The position numbers and the translations under genes are program-made. A model generated the notes under the pieces. The model had not been told where the DNA came from and searched no databases. It saw only the letters and a program-made list of their open reading frames with translations. From contig NZ_QBKP01000001.1 in NCBI RefSeq assembly GCF_003054195.1, forward strand, positions 248,001 to 312,000: a DNA stretch of 64,000 nt, in the 5' to 3' direction. Source of the stretch: Gemmobacter caeni. Its GTDB lineage: Bacteria; Pseudomonadota; Alphaproteobacteria; Rhodobacterales; Rhodobacteraceae. Below are positions 35,463 to 45,410 of the stretch, piece after piece (within the stretch, counting starts at the first letter, position 1; the number at the start of each line of letters is the position of its first letter).

Positions 35463-38015
35463 TCAGTAAAGCCCGCCGGAGGACAGGGTGCCAAAGTCGG
35501 CCTTCTTCGGAATGACCCGTGTCTTGCCGGTGGCGGTGGTGACGGTGGAGCCGCCGGTTTCCACCTCCCCCTGCGCGAACAGCGGCAGGTTCGCCCCCAT
35601 CGCAAAGCCACCATCCACCATCGCGCCGATGCCGAAGATCGGGTCTTCGCCCTCGCGGAAATATTCCGACACCACATTGTCGCCGCTGGCGCTGTCCGGC
35701 AGACGGGCGCCGGTGAAGCGGTCGATCTTAACGAAATAGCCGCCGGGCGGCACGGCAAACTTGCCACCACCGTATTTCTTGATAGCGCTGCGCATGAAGC
35801 TTTCAAAGACCGGGCCGCACAGCCCGCCGCCCGAGGCGCGACCGCCCAGGGTGCGCGGATTGTCATAGCCGATATAGCAACCCGCCGCGATGTTCGAGGT
35901 ATAGCCGATGAACCAGACATCCTTGGCGTCGTTCGTGGTGCCGGTCTTGCCTGCCACCGGAACCGGCAGGTTGATCCCGCGGGCCGTGCCGCGCTGCACC
36001 ACGCCCTGCATCATCGAAGTCAGCTGATAGGCCGTGATCGGGTCCATCACCTGATCGCGGGTCGAGCTGATATGCGGTGCCTCACCCGCCGGCAGGGCCG
36101 GCGCGCCGCAATCCTCGCATTTGCGCGGGTCGTGTTTGTAGATCGTCTTGCCATAACGGTCCTGCACGCGGTCGACCAGTGTCGGCTCCACCCTCTCGCC
36201 GCCGTTGGCGAACATGGAATAGGCGGCCACCATCTTGAACAGCGTGGTTTCCTGCGAGCCCAGGGCGTTCGACAGGAAAGGCTGCATCCGGTCATAGACG
36301 CCGAAGCGTTCGGCATAGCCCGCCACCGTCTCCATCCCGATTTCCTGCGCGATCCGCACGGTCATCAGGTTCCGAGACTGTTCGATCCCGGTGCGCAGCG
36401 GCGTCGGGCCATAGAATTTATTCGACGCGTTCTTCGGCCGCCACAGGCCCTGCGGCGTGTTCAGCTCGATCGGGGCGTCAACCACGATGGTCGCCGGGGT
36501 AAAGCCCGAATCCAGTGCGGCGGCATAGACGAAGGGCTTGAAGCTTGAGCCCGGCTGGCGCGTGGCCTGCGTGGCACGGTTGAAAACCGAGTCCTGATAC
36601 GAAAAACCGCCCTGCATCGCCAGAACGCGGCCCGAGAACACATCCATCGCCATGAAAGCGCCCTGCACCTGCGGCACCTGCCGCAGCGTCCAGCGTTTGA
36701 AGCTGCCGTCGCCATCATTGGTCATGGCACGCACCAGAACCACATCGCCCACGTCCAGCAGGTCAGATGCAACCTTCGCTTTCGGTCCCAGCTTGCCGCC
36801 TTGCAGCCGCTTGCGCGCCCAGGTCACATCTTCGGCCGGGATGAAATGGCCGTCCTCGTCTTCGTCCACGCCCTCGATGCCGATGCGGGCGGATTTCTCG
36901 CCCAGCGACAGCACGACCGCCGGATGCCAGCCCTCGATATCGCGCGGCACCTTGGCCCCGGCCAGTGCTGCGCGCCAATCGGCCTCAGAGGTCAGCTGCT
37001 CGGGCCCGATCTTCTGGCCCGTGCCACGCCATACGCCCTGCGCCCGGTCATAGCGTTCCAGACCAGTCCGCAGCGCCTTGGCCGCAACCTCCTGAAGATC
37101 GGGGTCAACCGTCGCCTTGATGGCCAGACCGCCGCCGAAGAATTCCTCATGCCCGAAGCTGCCCGAAAGCTGGCGCCGGATCTCATCGGTGAAATAGTCG
37201 CGCGGCGGCAGCGCGGTGCGGAAGGCCGGATAATCGCCGTTCTGCACCGATTTCAGCGGCATGTCCTTTTCGCGCAGATAGGTCGCTTCGTCGATATAGC
37301 CGTTCTGCCACATCTCGCGCAGCACATAGTTGCGCCGCTCGGTCACCCGCTTCTTGGCGCGGACCGGATGATATTCGCCCGGCGCTTGCGGCATCGAGGC
37401 GAGCATCGCCGCCTCATGCGGAGCCAATTCCGACAGCGACTTGTTGAAATAGGTCTGCGCCGCCGCCGCGACGCCATAAGAGTTCTGCCCGAGGAAGATC
37501 TCGTTCAGGTAAAGCTCAAGGATCTTGTCCTTCGACAGCGTCTCCTCCAGCCGGGTGGCGAGGATGATTTCCTTGATCTTGCGTTCGGCCTTGCGCTCGC
37601 CGCCCAGAAGGAAGTTCTTCATCACCTGCTGGGTGATGGTCGAGGCACCGCGCACGTTCTGGCCGCGCGATTTCACCGCCTCGATGGCAGCGGCCAGAAT
37701 GCCCCGCGCATCATAGCCCTTGTGGGTATAGAAATTCTTGTCTTCAGCCGAAATGAAAGCGTATTTCACCAGATCCGGCACATCCTCGATCGGCACGAAC
37801 AACCGCCGCTCTTCGGCAAATTCGTCGATCATCCGGCCCTCGCCGTCATAGATCCGGCTGATCGTGGGCGGCGTATATTGCGCGAGGCTCTCGTGGCTCG
37901 GCAGGTCGCGCGAATACATGTAGAAGACCGCACCGATGGACAGGGCCACGAACAACAGGCCCAGCGTCACCAGTGTGAAGATCGCACCGAAAAAGGATCC
38001 GACAAATCGCAGCAC
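35463..38015 (-). CDS. mrcA: Penicillin-binding protein 1A (transglycosylase/transpeptidase)
   Basis: A bifunctional peptidoglycan synthase of 850 residues. A membrane anchor covers about residues 8-34. The GT51 domain shows AEDKNFYTHKGYD with the catalytic Glu and RGASTITQQVMKNF. An OB-like insert follows around 330-440. The transpeptidase has the nucleophile motif PGSSFKPF, then the SxN motif in EQSRNLMTV, and KTGTT near residue 690. It belongs to a run with the upstream amidase gene and prfB downstream, a common alphaproteobacterial arrangement. Disruption of wall synthesis and hydrolysis balance would be its role with the amidase. Confidence 0.96.
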   Translation of the reverse strand: MLRFVGSFFGAIFTLVTLGLLFVALSIGAVFYMYSRDLPSHESLAQYTPPTISRIYDGEGRMIDEFAEERRLFVPIEDVPDLVKYAFISAEDKNFYTHKGYDARGILAAAIEAVKSRGQNVRGASTITQQVMKNFLLGGERKAERKIKEIILATRLEETLSKDKILELYLNEIFLGQNSYGVAAAAQTYFNKSLSELAPHEAAMLASMPQAPGEYHPVRAKKRVTERRNYVLREMWQNGYIDEATYLREKDMPLKSVQNGDYPAFRTALPPRDYFTDEIRRQLSGSFGHEEFFGGGLAIKATVDPDLQEVAAKALRTGLERYDRAQGVWRGTGQKIGPEQLTSEADWRAALAGAKVPRDIEGWHPAVVLSLGEKSARIGIEGVDEDEDGHFIPAEDVTWARKRLQGGKLGPKAKVASDLLDVGDVVLVRAMTNDGDGSFKRWTLRQVPQVQGAFMAMDVFSGRVLAMQGGFSYQDSVFNRATQATRQPGSSFKPFVYAAALDSGFTPATIVVDAPIELNTPQGLWRPKNASNKFYGPTPLRTGIEQSRNLMTVRIAQEIGMETVAGYAERFGVYDRMQPFLSNALGSQETTLFKMVAAYSMFANGGERVEPTLVDRVQDRYGKTIYKHDPRKCEDCGAPALPAGEAPHISSTRDQVMDPITAYQLTSMMQGVVQRGTARGINLPVPVAGKTGTTNDAKDVWFIGYTSNIAAGCYIGYDNPRTLGGRASGGGLCGPVFESFMRSAIKKYGGGKFAVPPGGYFVKIDRFTGARLPDSASGDNVVSEYFREGEDPIFGIGAMVDGGFAMGANLPLFAQGEVETGGSTVTTATGKTRVIPKKADFGTLSSGGLY

Positions 38016-38127
38016 GTCTTACCCCCGTCCGAGCCGTGGCCCCCATATAGGCGCTGCGCGGGTCAAGGTCAAAACCTTGCGCCGCCCGCACAGGCACAAT
38101 CTCGCCGCTGGCGGGGTCACTTCTGGC

Positions 38128-39324
38128 TTACTGACCCGCCATGCCGGACAGAACCGCATCCTTCGCCGCCCAGTCCTTCAGCCCCGCCACGATGGCCGCC
38201 GCCATTTTGGCCCGCCACGCCGCATCCTGCAACCGCGCCAGATCGCGGGCCGAGGACAGGAACCCCAGTTCCAGCAGCGCCGAGGGGATATCGGGCGATT
38301 TCAGCACCGAGAAGCCCGCCTCCTGATGCGGATGGCGATGCATCCGCAGCCCCGCCGCCTTGATTGCTGTCACCAGCGCCGCGCTTAAGCGTTCGACCCG
38401 CGGCACCGTCTCGGTGCGCGCCATATCCATCAGCACCCCCGCCACCAGATCGTCCTGTTCGGTCAGATCGACACCCGCCAGCAGGTCAGCCCGGTCATGC
38501 CGTTCGGCCAGCGTCTGCGCCGCCCGGTCCGAGGCATCGTCGGACAAGGTGTAAACGGTGGCCCCCACCGCCTCACCCTCGGCCAGCGCATCGGCATGCA
38601 GCGACAGGAACACATGCGCCCCGGCCGCCCGCGCGATGGAAATGCGGGTTTCCAGCGGCACGAAAACATCCTCCTCCCGTGTCATCACCACGGTGAAGCC
38701 CCCCTGCCGCAACAGCGCCTCTTTTAGTTCGCGTGCAAAACCCAGCACCAGTGCGGCCTCGGTCGCGCCGTCCCGCTCGGCCCCCGGATCAATACCGCCA
38801 TGGCCGGGGTCCAGCACAACGACCAGCGCCCCGCTGCCCGGTGCAGGGGGCCTGGGTACATCCGCAGGCGGCGGCAGCGCCCAGCCCGGCGGCTCCGGTG
38901 CCGCCGCCTTTTCCGCGAAGGCCGCCGCATCTGCGGGATGCAGTTCCACCTCGACCCGCGTCGCGCCTTCCGTGACCATCCCCGCTTCGGCCACCAGCAT
39001 CGGCCCCGGCAGTTCCGCGACCAGCCGCGACCAGCCAGGCCGGAACACACCCGCCCGCAGGTCCGGCAGGCCGGGATGCGCGATACCGCCGATTCCCTGC
39101 CAATCCACCTCGCGGAAATCCATCACCAGACGCGGCGGATCGGCCATGACGCGCACCCGCCATGGCACCGGCTGGCTGAGCGCCAGCGACAACCGCACCG
39201 TTCCATCCTGCGTGGCCTCGATGCGCGACTCCTGCGGCACCAGCCGGGCCAGCGCCGAAAGCTCCTGCGCCGCCGCACCGAACCCCGCCCAGATCATCGC
39301 CAGCGCCAGAATCAGCCTGCGCAT
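38128..39324 (-). CDS. amiC: N-acetylmuramoyl-L-alanine amidase (Amidase_3, AMIN domain)
   Basis: A periplasmic zinc amidase that cuts septal peptidoglycan for cell separation. The 398-residue protein has a signal peptide (MRRLILALAMIWAGFGAAAQ) and an AMIN domain at about 25-135, which binds peptidoglycan. The catalytic domain starts near 170 with VVLDPGHGGIDPG, followed by TEAALVLGF, LSLHADALA and the catalytic Glu in LLELGFLSS. The start at 39324 gives the signal peptide; the frame is open upstream to 39447. It lies 112 bases before the PBP1A gene. AmiC is the closest name, though AmiA/B/C cannot be fully separated by eye. Confidence 0.93.
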   Translation of the reverse strand: MRRLILALAMIWAGFGAAAQELSALARLVPQESRIEATQDGTVRLSLALSQPVPWRVRVMADPPRLVMDFREVDWQGIGGIAHPGLPDLRAGVFRPGWSRLVAELPGPMLVAEAGMVTEGATRVEVELHPADAAAFAEKAAAPEPPGWALPPPADVPRPPAPGSGALVVVLDPGHGGIDPGAERDGATEAALVLGFARELKEALLRQGGFTVVMTREEDVFVPLETRISIARAAGAHVFLSLHADALAEGEAVGATVYTLSDDASDRAAQTLAERHDRADLLAGVDLTEQDDLVAGVLMDMARTETVPRVERLSAALVTAIKAAGLRMHRHPHQEAGFSVLKSPDIPSALLELGFLSSARDLARLQDAAWRAKMAAAIVAGLKDWAAKDAVLSGMAGQ

Positions 39325-39335
39325 CACGCCCCCAT

Positions 39336-39372
39336 TTACCCTGGTCCAAATATCCCCGCCGGAGGCAGCCGA
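39336..39372 (-). repeat. Intergenic repeat, GGGGATATTT variant, copy 5
   Basis: On the minus strand this reads GCCTCCGGCGGGGATATTTG then GACCAGGG. It shares the GATATTTGGACCAG core with copies 2 and 3. It lies between the aminotransferase stop and the amidase start. Confidence 0.55.
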
Positions 39373-39376
39373 CGGC

Positions 39377-40522
39377 TCAGCCACGCCGCGCCATATACTC
39401 TTCAAGACGCCGCAGCCCCTCGGCAATATCCGCCGTCGCCCGCGCATAGGAAAACCGCAAGGTCTGTGCCCCGCGCACCGGATCGAAGTCCAGCCCCGGC
39501 GTCACAGCCACTCCGGCATGTTCCAGAAGCTCCGCCGCGAAAGCCAGTGAATTGTCAGTGAGATGGCTGACATCGGCATAGATATAAAACGCCCCGTCCG
39601 GCGGCGCGATGCGGTCAAACCCCGCACGCGGCAGATGCTCCAGCATCAGGCGGCGGTTTTCGGCATAAACCGCGCGGTTCGCCTCCAGTTCGTCGATGCA
39701 GTCAAGCGCGGCCAGCGCCGCAATCTGGCTCGCATGCGGCGGACAGATGAACATGTTCTGCGCCAGACGTTCCACCACCCTGACATGATCCTCGGGCACG
39801 ACCATCCAGCCGATGCGCCAGCCCGTCATGCTGAAATATTTGGAGAACGAGTTGATGACATAGATATTATCACTGACTTCCAGCGCACTGACCGCGCGGT
39901 CGCCATAATGCAGCCCATGATAGATCTCGTCCGAGACAAAGCTGATTCCACGCTGATCGCAATATCCGATCAGGGACGCCAGCGCCTCATGCGACAGCAT
40001 GGTGCCTGAAGGATTGCCGGGGCTGGCGACGATCATCCCCGCCATTTCTACCCCGTCCAGATCGGCAGCGACCGGCTGAAGCCGGTTCTCTGGCGCCGCA
40101 GGAATGCCCACCGGCGTCAGGCTCAGCGCACGCAGGATCTGGCGGTAGCTCGGATATCCCGGCTCGCCCAGCCCGACGCGGTCGCCCGCATCGAACAGCG
40201 CGGTGAAAGCCAGAAGGAAAGCGGCGGAAGAACCCGCCGTCACCACCACCCGTTCAGGATTCAGATCAATGCCATACCAGCGTTTGTACAGCCCCGCGAT
40301 CCCGGCCCGCAGTTCCGGCAGCCCCAGCGCCACGGTATAGCCAAGCGCCCCAGCCTCCATCGCCTGCGCCAGAGCGGCACGGGCCCCGGCGGGTGCGGGC
40401 GTGCCCGGCTGTCCCACCTCCATGTGAATGATGCTGCGCCCCGCCGCCTCGGCGGCGCGCGCCTTCTCCATCACGTCCATCACAATGAAGGGATCGACCA
40501 GAGCGCGTCTTGAAACCTGCAT
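39377..40522 (-). CDS. Class I/II PLP-dependent aminotransferase
   Basis: A 381-residue fold-type I aminotransferase. The N-terminal IIHMEVGQPGTPAP segment, VTAGSSAAFLLAF near residue 95, SPGNPSGTMLSHEAL near 165, and the PLP-binding Lys in INSFSKYFSMTGWRIGW near 230 are all present, as is the C-terminal Arg in LRFSYARAT. Amino-acid substrate is unclear: aspartate, aromatic or branched-chain transaminases share these features. The start at 40522 begins MQVSRRALVDPF; the frame extends further upstream across the divergent gene. Confidence 0.9.
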   Translation of the reverse strand: MQVSRRALVDPFIVMDVMEKARAAEAAGRSIIHMEVGQPGTPAPAGARAALAQAMEAGALGYTVALGLPELRAGIAGLYKRWYGIDLNPERVVVTAGSSAAFLLAFTALFDAGDRVGLGEPGYPSYRQILRALSLTPVGIPAAPENRLQPVAADLDGVEMAGMIVASPGNPSGTMLSHEALASLIGYCDQRGISFVSDEIYHGLHYGDRAVSALEVSDNIYVINSFSKYFSMTGWRIGWMVVPEDHVRVVERLAQNMFICPPHASQIAALAALDCIDELEANRAVYAENRRLMLEHLPRAGFDRIAPPDGAFYIYADVSHLTDNSLAFAAELLEHAGVAVTPGLDFDPVRGAQTLRFSYARATADIAEGLRRLEEYMARRG

Positions 40523-40625
40523 GTAAGCCCCCGTAAACTCGGGCCGACACTGGCCCGGCGGGTCGCGCGCGTCAAGCAGGGCCGGACCTGCGTTGTCATG
40601 CGTGCCCCGCCCATCGGAGAGACGC

Positions 40626-41378
40626 ATGACCAAGACCTTCCTCGCCTCCACCGCGCTTGCGCTGACGCTGGGGCTTCCCGCCGCCGCGCTGGATCTTGGC
40701 GCGATGACCGACGCCGAGCGCGCCGCCTTCGGGGAGGCCGTGCGCGCCTATCTGATCGAGAATCCCGAAGTCATCATGGAGGCCGTCTCGGTGCTGGAAC
40801 AGCGCCAGCAGCAGCAGGCCGAAGCCGATGATCTGAAACTTCTGGCAGACAATTCGGACGCCCTGTTCAACGACCAGAACTCCTGGCTGGGCGGCAACCC
40901 CGAGGGTGATATCACCGTAGTCGAATTCCTCGATTACCGCTGCGGTTATTGCCGCAAGGCCTGGGAAGAAGTCGAGGAACTTGTGAAAACGGATGGCAAC
41001 ATCCGCTTCGTCATTAAGGAATTCCCGATTCTGGGCGAGCAATCGACGATCTCGTCGAAATTCGCCATCGCCACCCGGATCGTGGCGGGCGATGATGCCT
41101 ACAAGAAGGTCCATGACGCGCTCATCACGCTGCGCGGCGACGCAACGCCTGAAAGCCTGACTGCACTCGCGGGCGATCTGGGCCTCGACGGCGCGGCCAT
41201 CGTGGCGAAGATGGAAAGCCCCGAGGTCAAGGCGATCATCGACGCCAACCACGCGCTTGGCACGAAAATGCAGATCAACGGCACGCCCAGCTTCGTGATC
41301 GACCAGACCATGGTGCGCGGCTACGTCCCGCTGGACGGCATGCGCCAGATCGTCGAGGGGCAACGTCAGGACGGGTGA
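40626..41378 (+). CDS. DsbA-family thiol:disulfide oxidoreductase
   Basis: A 250-residue periplasmic protein with a signal peptide (about 1-21), then a helical N-terminal arm at about 28-75 that is rich in Gln and Glu. The arm resembles the oligomerising N-terminus of ScsC/Com1-type proteins. The thioredoxin fold has the active site CGYC (Cys106 and Cys109) in FLDYRCGYCRKAW, and the cis-Pro loop is NGTPSFVID. It likely catalyses disulfide formation or isomerisation in the periplasm. It is divergent from the aminotransferase and ends with a strong terminator. Confidence 0.92.
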   Translation: MTKTFLASTALALTLGLPAAALDLGAMTDAERAAFGEAVRAYLIENPEVIMEAVSVLEQRQQQQAEADDLKLLADNSDALFNDQNSWLGGNPEGDITVVEFLDYRCGYCRKAWEEVEELVKTDGNIRFVIKEFPILGEQSTISSKFAIATRIVAGDDAYKKVHDALITLRGDATPESLTALAGDLGLDGAAIVAKMESPEVKAIIDANHALGTKMQINGTPSFVIDQTMVRGYVPLDGMRQIVEGQRQDG

Positions 41379-41406
41379 GTTCCGGCTGCCTTGCGCAAGA
41401 CAAGGA

Positions 41407-41432
41407 AAGGCCGCTGTCCGCAGCGGCCTTTT
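41407..41432 (+). terminator. Terminator after the DsbA-family gene
   Basis: AAGGCCGCT (41407-41415) pairs with AGCGGCCTT (41422-41430), ending in TTTT. Confidence 0.85.
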
Positions 41433-41497
41433 GCATATGTCCCGCAATGGTCAGCAAATCCGCTCTCGACCGGCAGCGACGCGGTTGCGGGGAGCCC

Positions 41498-42622
41498 CTA
41501 CTCCGCCGCCTCTGCCTTCGCCGCCTCGATCTGCGCGGCGCGGTCTTCGACCAGGCCGACGATATGGTCGATCATCTGGTCATTGGTCATCTTGTGGCTT
41601 TGTTTGCCCGCCAGATAGACCATGCCCGCGCCTGCCCCGCCGCCGGTAAAACCGATGTCGGTCATCAAGGCCTCGCCGGGGCCGTTCACCACGCAGCCGA
41701 TGATCGACAGGCTCATGCTGGTGGTCACATGGGCCAGCCGGTCCTCCAGCGCCGCCACGGTCTTGATCACGTCGAACCCCTGCCGCGCGCAGGAAGGGCA
41801 GGAGATGATGGTGACGCCGCGATGGCGCAGGCCCAGCGATTTCAGGATCTCGAACCCGACTTTCACCTCTTCCACCGGATCGGCCGACAGGCTGACGCGG
41901 ATCGTGTCGCCAATGCCCATCCACAACAGGTTGCCCAGTCCGATGGCCGATTTCACCGTGCCGGACATGAGCCCCCCGGCCTCGGTGATGCCCAGATGGA
42001 TCGGCGCATCGGTGGCCTCGGCCAGTTGCTGATAGGCGGCGGCGGCCAGGAAGACATCGGACGCTTTCACCGAAATCTTGAATTCGTGGAAATCGTTGTC
42101 CTGCAACAGTTTGATATGGTCCAGCCCGCTTTCCACCATCGCCTCGGGGCAAGGCTCGCCGTATTTGTCCAGCAGATGCTTTTCCAGAGACCCGGCGTTC
42201 ACTCCGATGCGGATGGAACAGCCGTGATCCTTGGCTGCGCGCACCACCTCGGCCACGCGCTTCGCATCGCCGATATTCCCGGGATTGATGCGCAGGCAGG
42301 CAGCGCCCGCCTCGGCGGCCTCAATGGCGCGCTTGTAGTGGAAATGGATGTCCGCCACGATCGGCACCGGGCTTTCGGCCACGATCTCGCGCAGGGCGCG
42401 GGTGCTGTCCTCGTCGGGTGTCGAAATCCGCACGATATCGGCCCCGGCCACGGCGCAGCGCTGCACCTGCTCGATCGTCGCCTTCACATCCGAAGTGATG
42501 GTGTTGGTCATGGTCTGCACCGAGATCGGCGCATCGCCCCCCACCAGCACCTTGCCCACGCGGATCTGCCGCGACTTGCGCCGGTCGATGTTGCGCCAGG
42601 GACGGACGGGATTGTGCGACAT
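41498..42622 (-). CDS. ispG: 4-hydroxy-3-methylbut-2-enyl diphosphate synthase
   Basis: The Fe-S enzyme that makes HMBPP from methylerythritol cyclodiphosphate in the MEP isoprenoid pathway. The 374-residue protein starts near [20 protein letters not shown] and has [15 protein letters not shown] and VRISTPDED. The cluster ligands are CPSCARQG (two Cys) and CVVNGPGEA (third Cys). The start at 42622 is preferred to upstream in-frame options. It lies downstream of a rodZ-like gene on the same strand, an association also found in E. coli. Confidence 0.96.
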   Translation of the reverse strand: MSHNPVRPWRNIDRRKSRQIRVGKVLVGGDAPISVQTMTNTITSDVKATIEQVQRCAVAGADIVRISTPDEDSTRALREIVAESPVPIVADIHFHYKRAIEAAEAGAACLRINPGNIGDAKRVAEVVRAAKDHGCSIRIGVNAGSLEKHLLDKYGEPCPEAMVESGLDHIKLLQDNDFHEFKISVKASDVFLAAAAYQQLAEATDAPIHLGITEAGGLMSGTVKSAIGLGNLLWMGIGDTIRVSLSADPVEEVKVGFEILKSLGLRHRGVTIISCPSCARQGFDVIKTVAALEDRLAHVTTSMSLSIIGCVVNGPGEALMTDIGFTGGGAGAGMVYLAGKQSHKMTNDQMIDHIVGLVEDRAAQIEAAKAEAAE

Positions 42623-42718
42623 GATCACGCCTTTCGGTGGTTTGAGGGCAGGCATAAAGGCAAGACGGCCCCGGGGCAATGCCGCCGGAGCCGTCTCTGG
42701 ATCACGTCTTGCCGAGGC

Positions 42719-43963
42719 TTATTCCCGCGGAGCGTCGATCTGCGTAGCCTGCGCCACATTGACTATGCGGGCCAGATCAGCGTCATCCGAAAGATCGGCC
42801 TCGGCATATTTCTGGGTCAGCGCCTCTTCCGAAAGCGCGATGTTCTTCACGACCTGCGGGCCGGGCGCGGCGGGACCAAAGGCCTTGCCACCCATGACGA
42901 AATAGACCGAGCCGGAATTGCCCGAACGCAGCACCGGCGCCGTATCAAGCTGCGGCACCTTGTAGCGTTCGCCCGCGTTCAGGATCTTTTCGAACAGAGT
43001 GGAACCATCGGCCGAGGAAACCCGGACCCAGGAAGGCCGGACCGCGAGGATTTCGACCCCGGGTTCCGCCTGCGCCACCACCTGAACCTGATCCTGCGCC
43101 GGATCAGCCGGAGTCGCCACGGCAGCAACGCCCCCCGCCTGCGGCAGGCTGGCAGCGGCCAGCGTCCCGGTCTGACGCGGATCAATCGAGGCGATGGGGC
43201 CGTCACGCGATACCAGCACCGGCACATCCAGCGCCTGCGGACGATAAAGGCGGTTCATCAGGTCCGGCGAAGCGCCTGCCACCTGCTGCGCGGCCGGGTC
43301 TTCGGTCACCCCGGTTTGTGCCTGCACCGTCGCGCGACCGGCGGAAACACCATCCAGCTGCTCCAGCGGGTCGATGTCAGCCACCACGACCGGCGCCTGA
43401 TCCACCGGCGCCAGTTGCACGCGCTGCACCTCTTGCAGCACGGACCAGCCGCCATATCCCAGCGCGCCGATCAGGGCCGCCAGCACAAGGACCGAGCCGA
43501 TGGCACCGGGTTCCACCCGGTGAATCCAGCTTTCGCTGCGCGGCACGAACAGCGCATTGGGGTTGCCCAGCGGATCGCGGGTTTCAGATTGCGTGGCTAC
43601 GCGCGAACGGGCCGCCGTGATCGTCGCGGGCGCGGCAGCGGCAGACATGCCATGCGCCACCTCGAAATTCGCCTCGGCACAGAAGCGCTTGAAGGCCCAG
43701 TCCGGGTCCATGCCCAGATACCGGGCGTAGGAGCGCACATAGCCCGCAACGAAGCCCTGCGTCTCGAAGGCCGAGACATCGCAATTCTCGATGGCGGCGA
43801 TGTAGGTCGCCTTGATCTTCAGCTCGCGCTGCACATCCAGAAGAGATTTGCCCAGCGTAGCGCGCTCTCCGCGCATCACATCGCCGAGCCGCAGTTCGAA
43901 GTCGTCAAAGCCCTTTGGCTTGTCGGCTTCCGCCGTCGAAGGTTGGTTCCTCCGCCAGATCAT
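42719..43963 (-). CDS. rodZ: RodZ-like helix-turn-helix membrane protein
   Basis: A 414-residue protein with a cytoplasmic helix-turn-helix at about residues 24-95, reading GDVMRGERATLGKSLLDVQR and then FVAGYVRSYARYLGMD. A membrane helix follows at about 150-175 (IGSVLVLAALIGALGYGGW). The periplasmic linker is rich in Ala, Val and Pro, and a DUF4115 beta domain lies at about 310-385. RodZ links MreB filaments to the wall elongation machinery. Its place before ispG matches E. coli. It is 97 bases upstream of ispG and downstream of hemA. Confidence 0.9.
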   Translation of the reverse strand: MIWRRNQPSTAEADKPKGFDDFELRLGDVMRGERATLGKSLLDVQRELKIKATYIAAIENCDVSAFETQGFVAGYVRSYARYLGMDPDWAFKRFCAEANFEVAHGMSAAAAPATITAARSRVATQSETRDPLGNPNALFVPRSESWIHRVEPGAIGSVLVLAALIGALGYGGWSVLQEVQRVQLAPVDQAPVVVADIDPLEQLDGVSAGRATVQAQTGVTEDPAAQQVAGASPDLMNRLYRPQALDVPVLVSRDGPIASIDPRQTGTLAAASLPQAGGVAAVATPADPAQDQVQVVAQAEPGVEILAVRPSWVRVSSADGSTLFEKILNAGERYKVPQLDTAPVLRSGNSGSVYFVMGGKAFGPAAPGPQVVKNIALSEEALTQKYAEADLSDDADLARIVNVAQATQIDAPRE

Positions 43964-44084
43964 ACGTCGCCTGCCCCGTTTCTGTCCCGCCTGTGCCCTG
44001 AGTCGCCCGCGGGGCGACTCGGTGCCAATCTCATTGCTCCAACCCTAGCACAGCACAAGCGGCATTTGCAGCCGCAGAACTGAT

Positions 44085-45314
44085 TCAGGCAGAAACCTCG
44101 GCACGATTTAGCGCACAGTGCTGCCAGAGGCGGTCCATCGCCTTCACAACCGCGTCAATCTGGCTTGACTCATGCACCGGAGAGGGCGTGAAGCGCAGCC
44201 GCTCGGTACCGCGCGGAACGGTGGGGAAGTTGATCGGCTGCACATAAATGCCGAACTGATCCAACAGCATGTCAGACAGCATCTTGCAATGTATCGGGTC
44301 GCCGACGTGCACAGGCACAATATGAGTGCCATGATCAATGATCGGCAGGCCCAGCCCCTTCAGCCGCATCTTCAGGATCTGCGCATGCAATTGCTGCTTG
44401 TCGCGCAGTGCCTGCCCCTCAGCGGTCTTCAAAAAGGCGATGGAGGCCGCAGCACCCGCCGCCACGACCGGAGGCAGCGACGTGGTGAAGATGAAGCCCG
44501 GCGCATACGACCGGATCGCATCCACCATCTTCGCACTTGCAGCAATATATCCGCCAAAAACGCCGAAAGCCTTACCCAGCGTGGCGTTGATAATGTCCAC
44601 CCGCGCCATCTGACCATCGCGTTCCGCCACACCGGCACCGCGCGGGCCATACATGCCCACGGCATGAACCTCGTCCAGATAGGTCAGCGCGCCGACCTCT
44701 TCGGCCAGATCACAGATTTCACGGATCGGGCCAAAATCGCCGTCCATCGAATAGATCGATTCGAAAGCGATCAGCTTGGGCGCGGCAGGATCATCTGCCG
44801 CGATCAGTTCGCGCAGATGGGCGACATCGTTGTGCCGGAAGATGCGCTTGGCGCCGCCGTTGCGGCGTACGCCCTCGATCATCGAGGCATGGTTCAGCGC
44901 ATCGGAATAGATGATCAGCCCCGGAAACAGCTTGGGCAGCGTCGAAAGCGTCGCGTCATTTGCGACATAGGCACTGGAAAACACCAGCGCCGCCTCCTTG
45001 GCGTGCAGATCGGCGATCTCGGCCTCCAGACGCCGGTGATACAGCGTGGTGCCCGAGATATTGCGCGTCCCGCCCGAGCCTGCGCCGGTGGCATCCAGCG
45101 CCTCGTGCATCGCGGACAGAACCGCCGGATGCTGGCCCATGCCCAGATAGTCATTACCGCACCAGACGGTGATATCCTTCTCCGTCCCGTCGGGCTTGCG
45201 CCAGACCGCATGGGGGAACTGGCCCTTGCGGCGCTCGATGTCGATGAAGGTGCGATAGCGCCCTTCGTCATGCAGGCGCTGGATCGCGCTGTCGAGTGCC
45301 TTGTCGTAGTCCAT
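44085..45314 (-). CDS. hemA: 5-aminolevulinate synthase
   Basis: Condenses glycine and succinyl-CoA to 5-aminolevulinate, the first step of tetrapyrrole synthesis by the C4 route of alphaproteobacteria. The 409-residue PLP enzyme has [16 protein letters not shown] near residue 50, [19 protein letters not shown] near 83, [16 protein letters not shown] near 213 and the PLP-Lys in [14 protein letters not shown] near 248. The start at 45314 gives [20 protein letters not shown]. The frame is open upstream, but that part is not conserved. An FNR-like box about 70 bases upstream points to oxygen control. Confidence 0.97.
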   Translation of the reverse strand: MDYDKALDSAIQRLHDEGRYRTFIDIERRKGQFPHAVWRKPDGTEKDITVWCGNDYLGMGQHPAVLSAMHEALDATGAGSGGTRNISGTTLYHRRLEAEIADLHAKEAALVFSSAYVANDATLSTLPKLFPGLIIYSDALNHASMIEGVRRNGGAKRIFRHNDVAHLRELIAADDPAAPKLIAFESIYSMDGDFGPIREICDLAEEVGALTYLDEVHAVGMYGPRGAGVAERDGQMARVDIINATLGKAFGVFGGYIAASAKMVDAIRSYAPGFIFTTSLPPVVAAGAAASIAFLKTAEGQALRDKQQLHAQILKMRLKGLGLPIIDHGTHIVPVHVGDPIHCKMLSDMLLDQFGIYVQPINFPTVPRGTERLRFTPSPVHESSQIDAVVKAMDRLWQHCALNRAEVSA

Positions 45315-45383
45315 GTCCCGTCTCCTGGCTGCGGCTGGTCTGCCGTGCTGGGCCCTTTCTGAGCGGCCTTTGTGCGCGCCGCC

Positions 45384-45397
45384 TTGATATTGGTCAA
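45384..45397. promoter_or_regulatory. FNR/FnrL-like box upstream of hemA
   Basis: TTGAT-ATTG-GTCAA matches the FNR consensus TTGAT-N4-ATCAA at nine of ten positions. It lies 70 bases from the hemA start. FnrL control of hemA is established in Rhodobacter sphaeroides. Confidence 0.65.
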
Positions 45398-45410
45398 ATC
45401 CTGTATCGCA

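Noticed and set aside
34203-36548. A 781-codon open frame opposite prfB and the PBP1A gene
   Set aside because: It crosses two certain genes on the other strand and reads like a shadow frame, with no domain.
38064-38079. CAAGGT/ACCTTG stem between the amidase and PBP1A genes as a terminator
   Set aside because: The stem is short and no T run follows on the relevant strand.
41375-44083. A 902-codon open frame opposite ispG and rodZ
   Set aside because: Both minus-strand genes are certain; the plus-strand frame has no motif and runs through the terminator of the DsbA-family gene.
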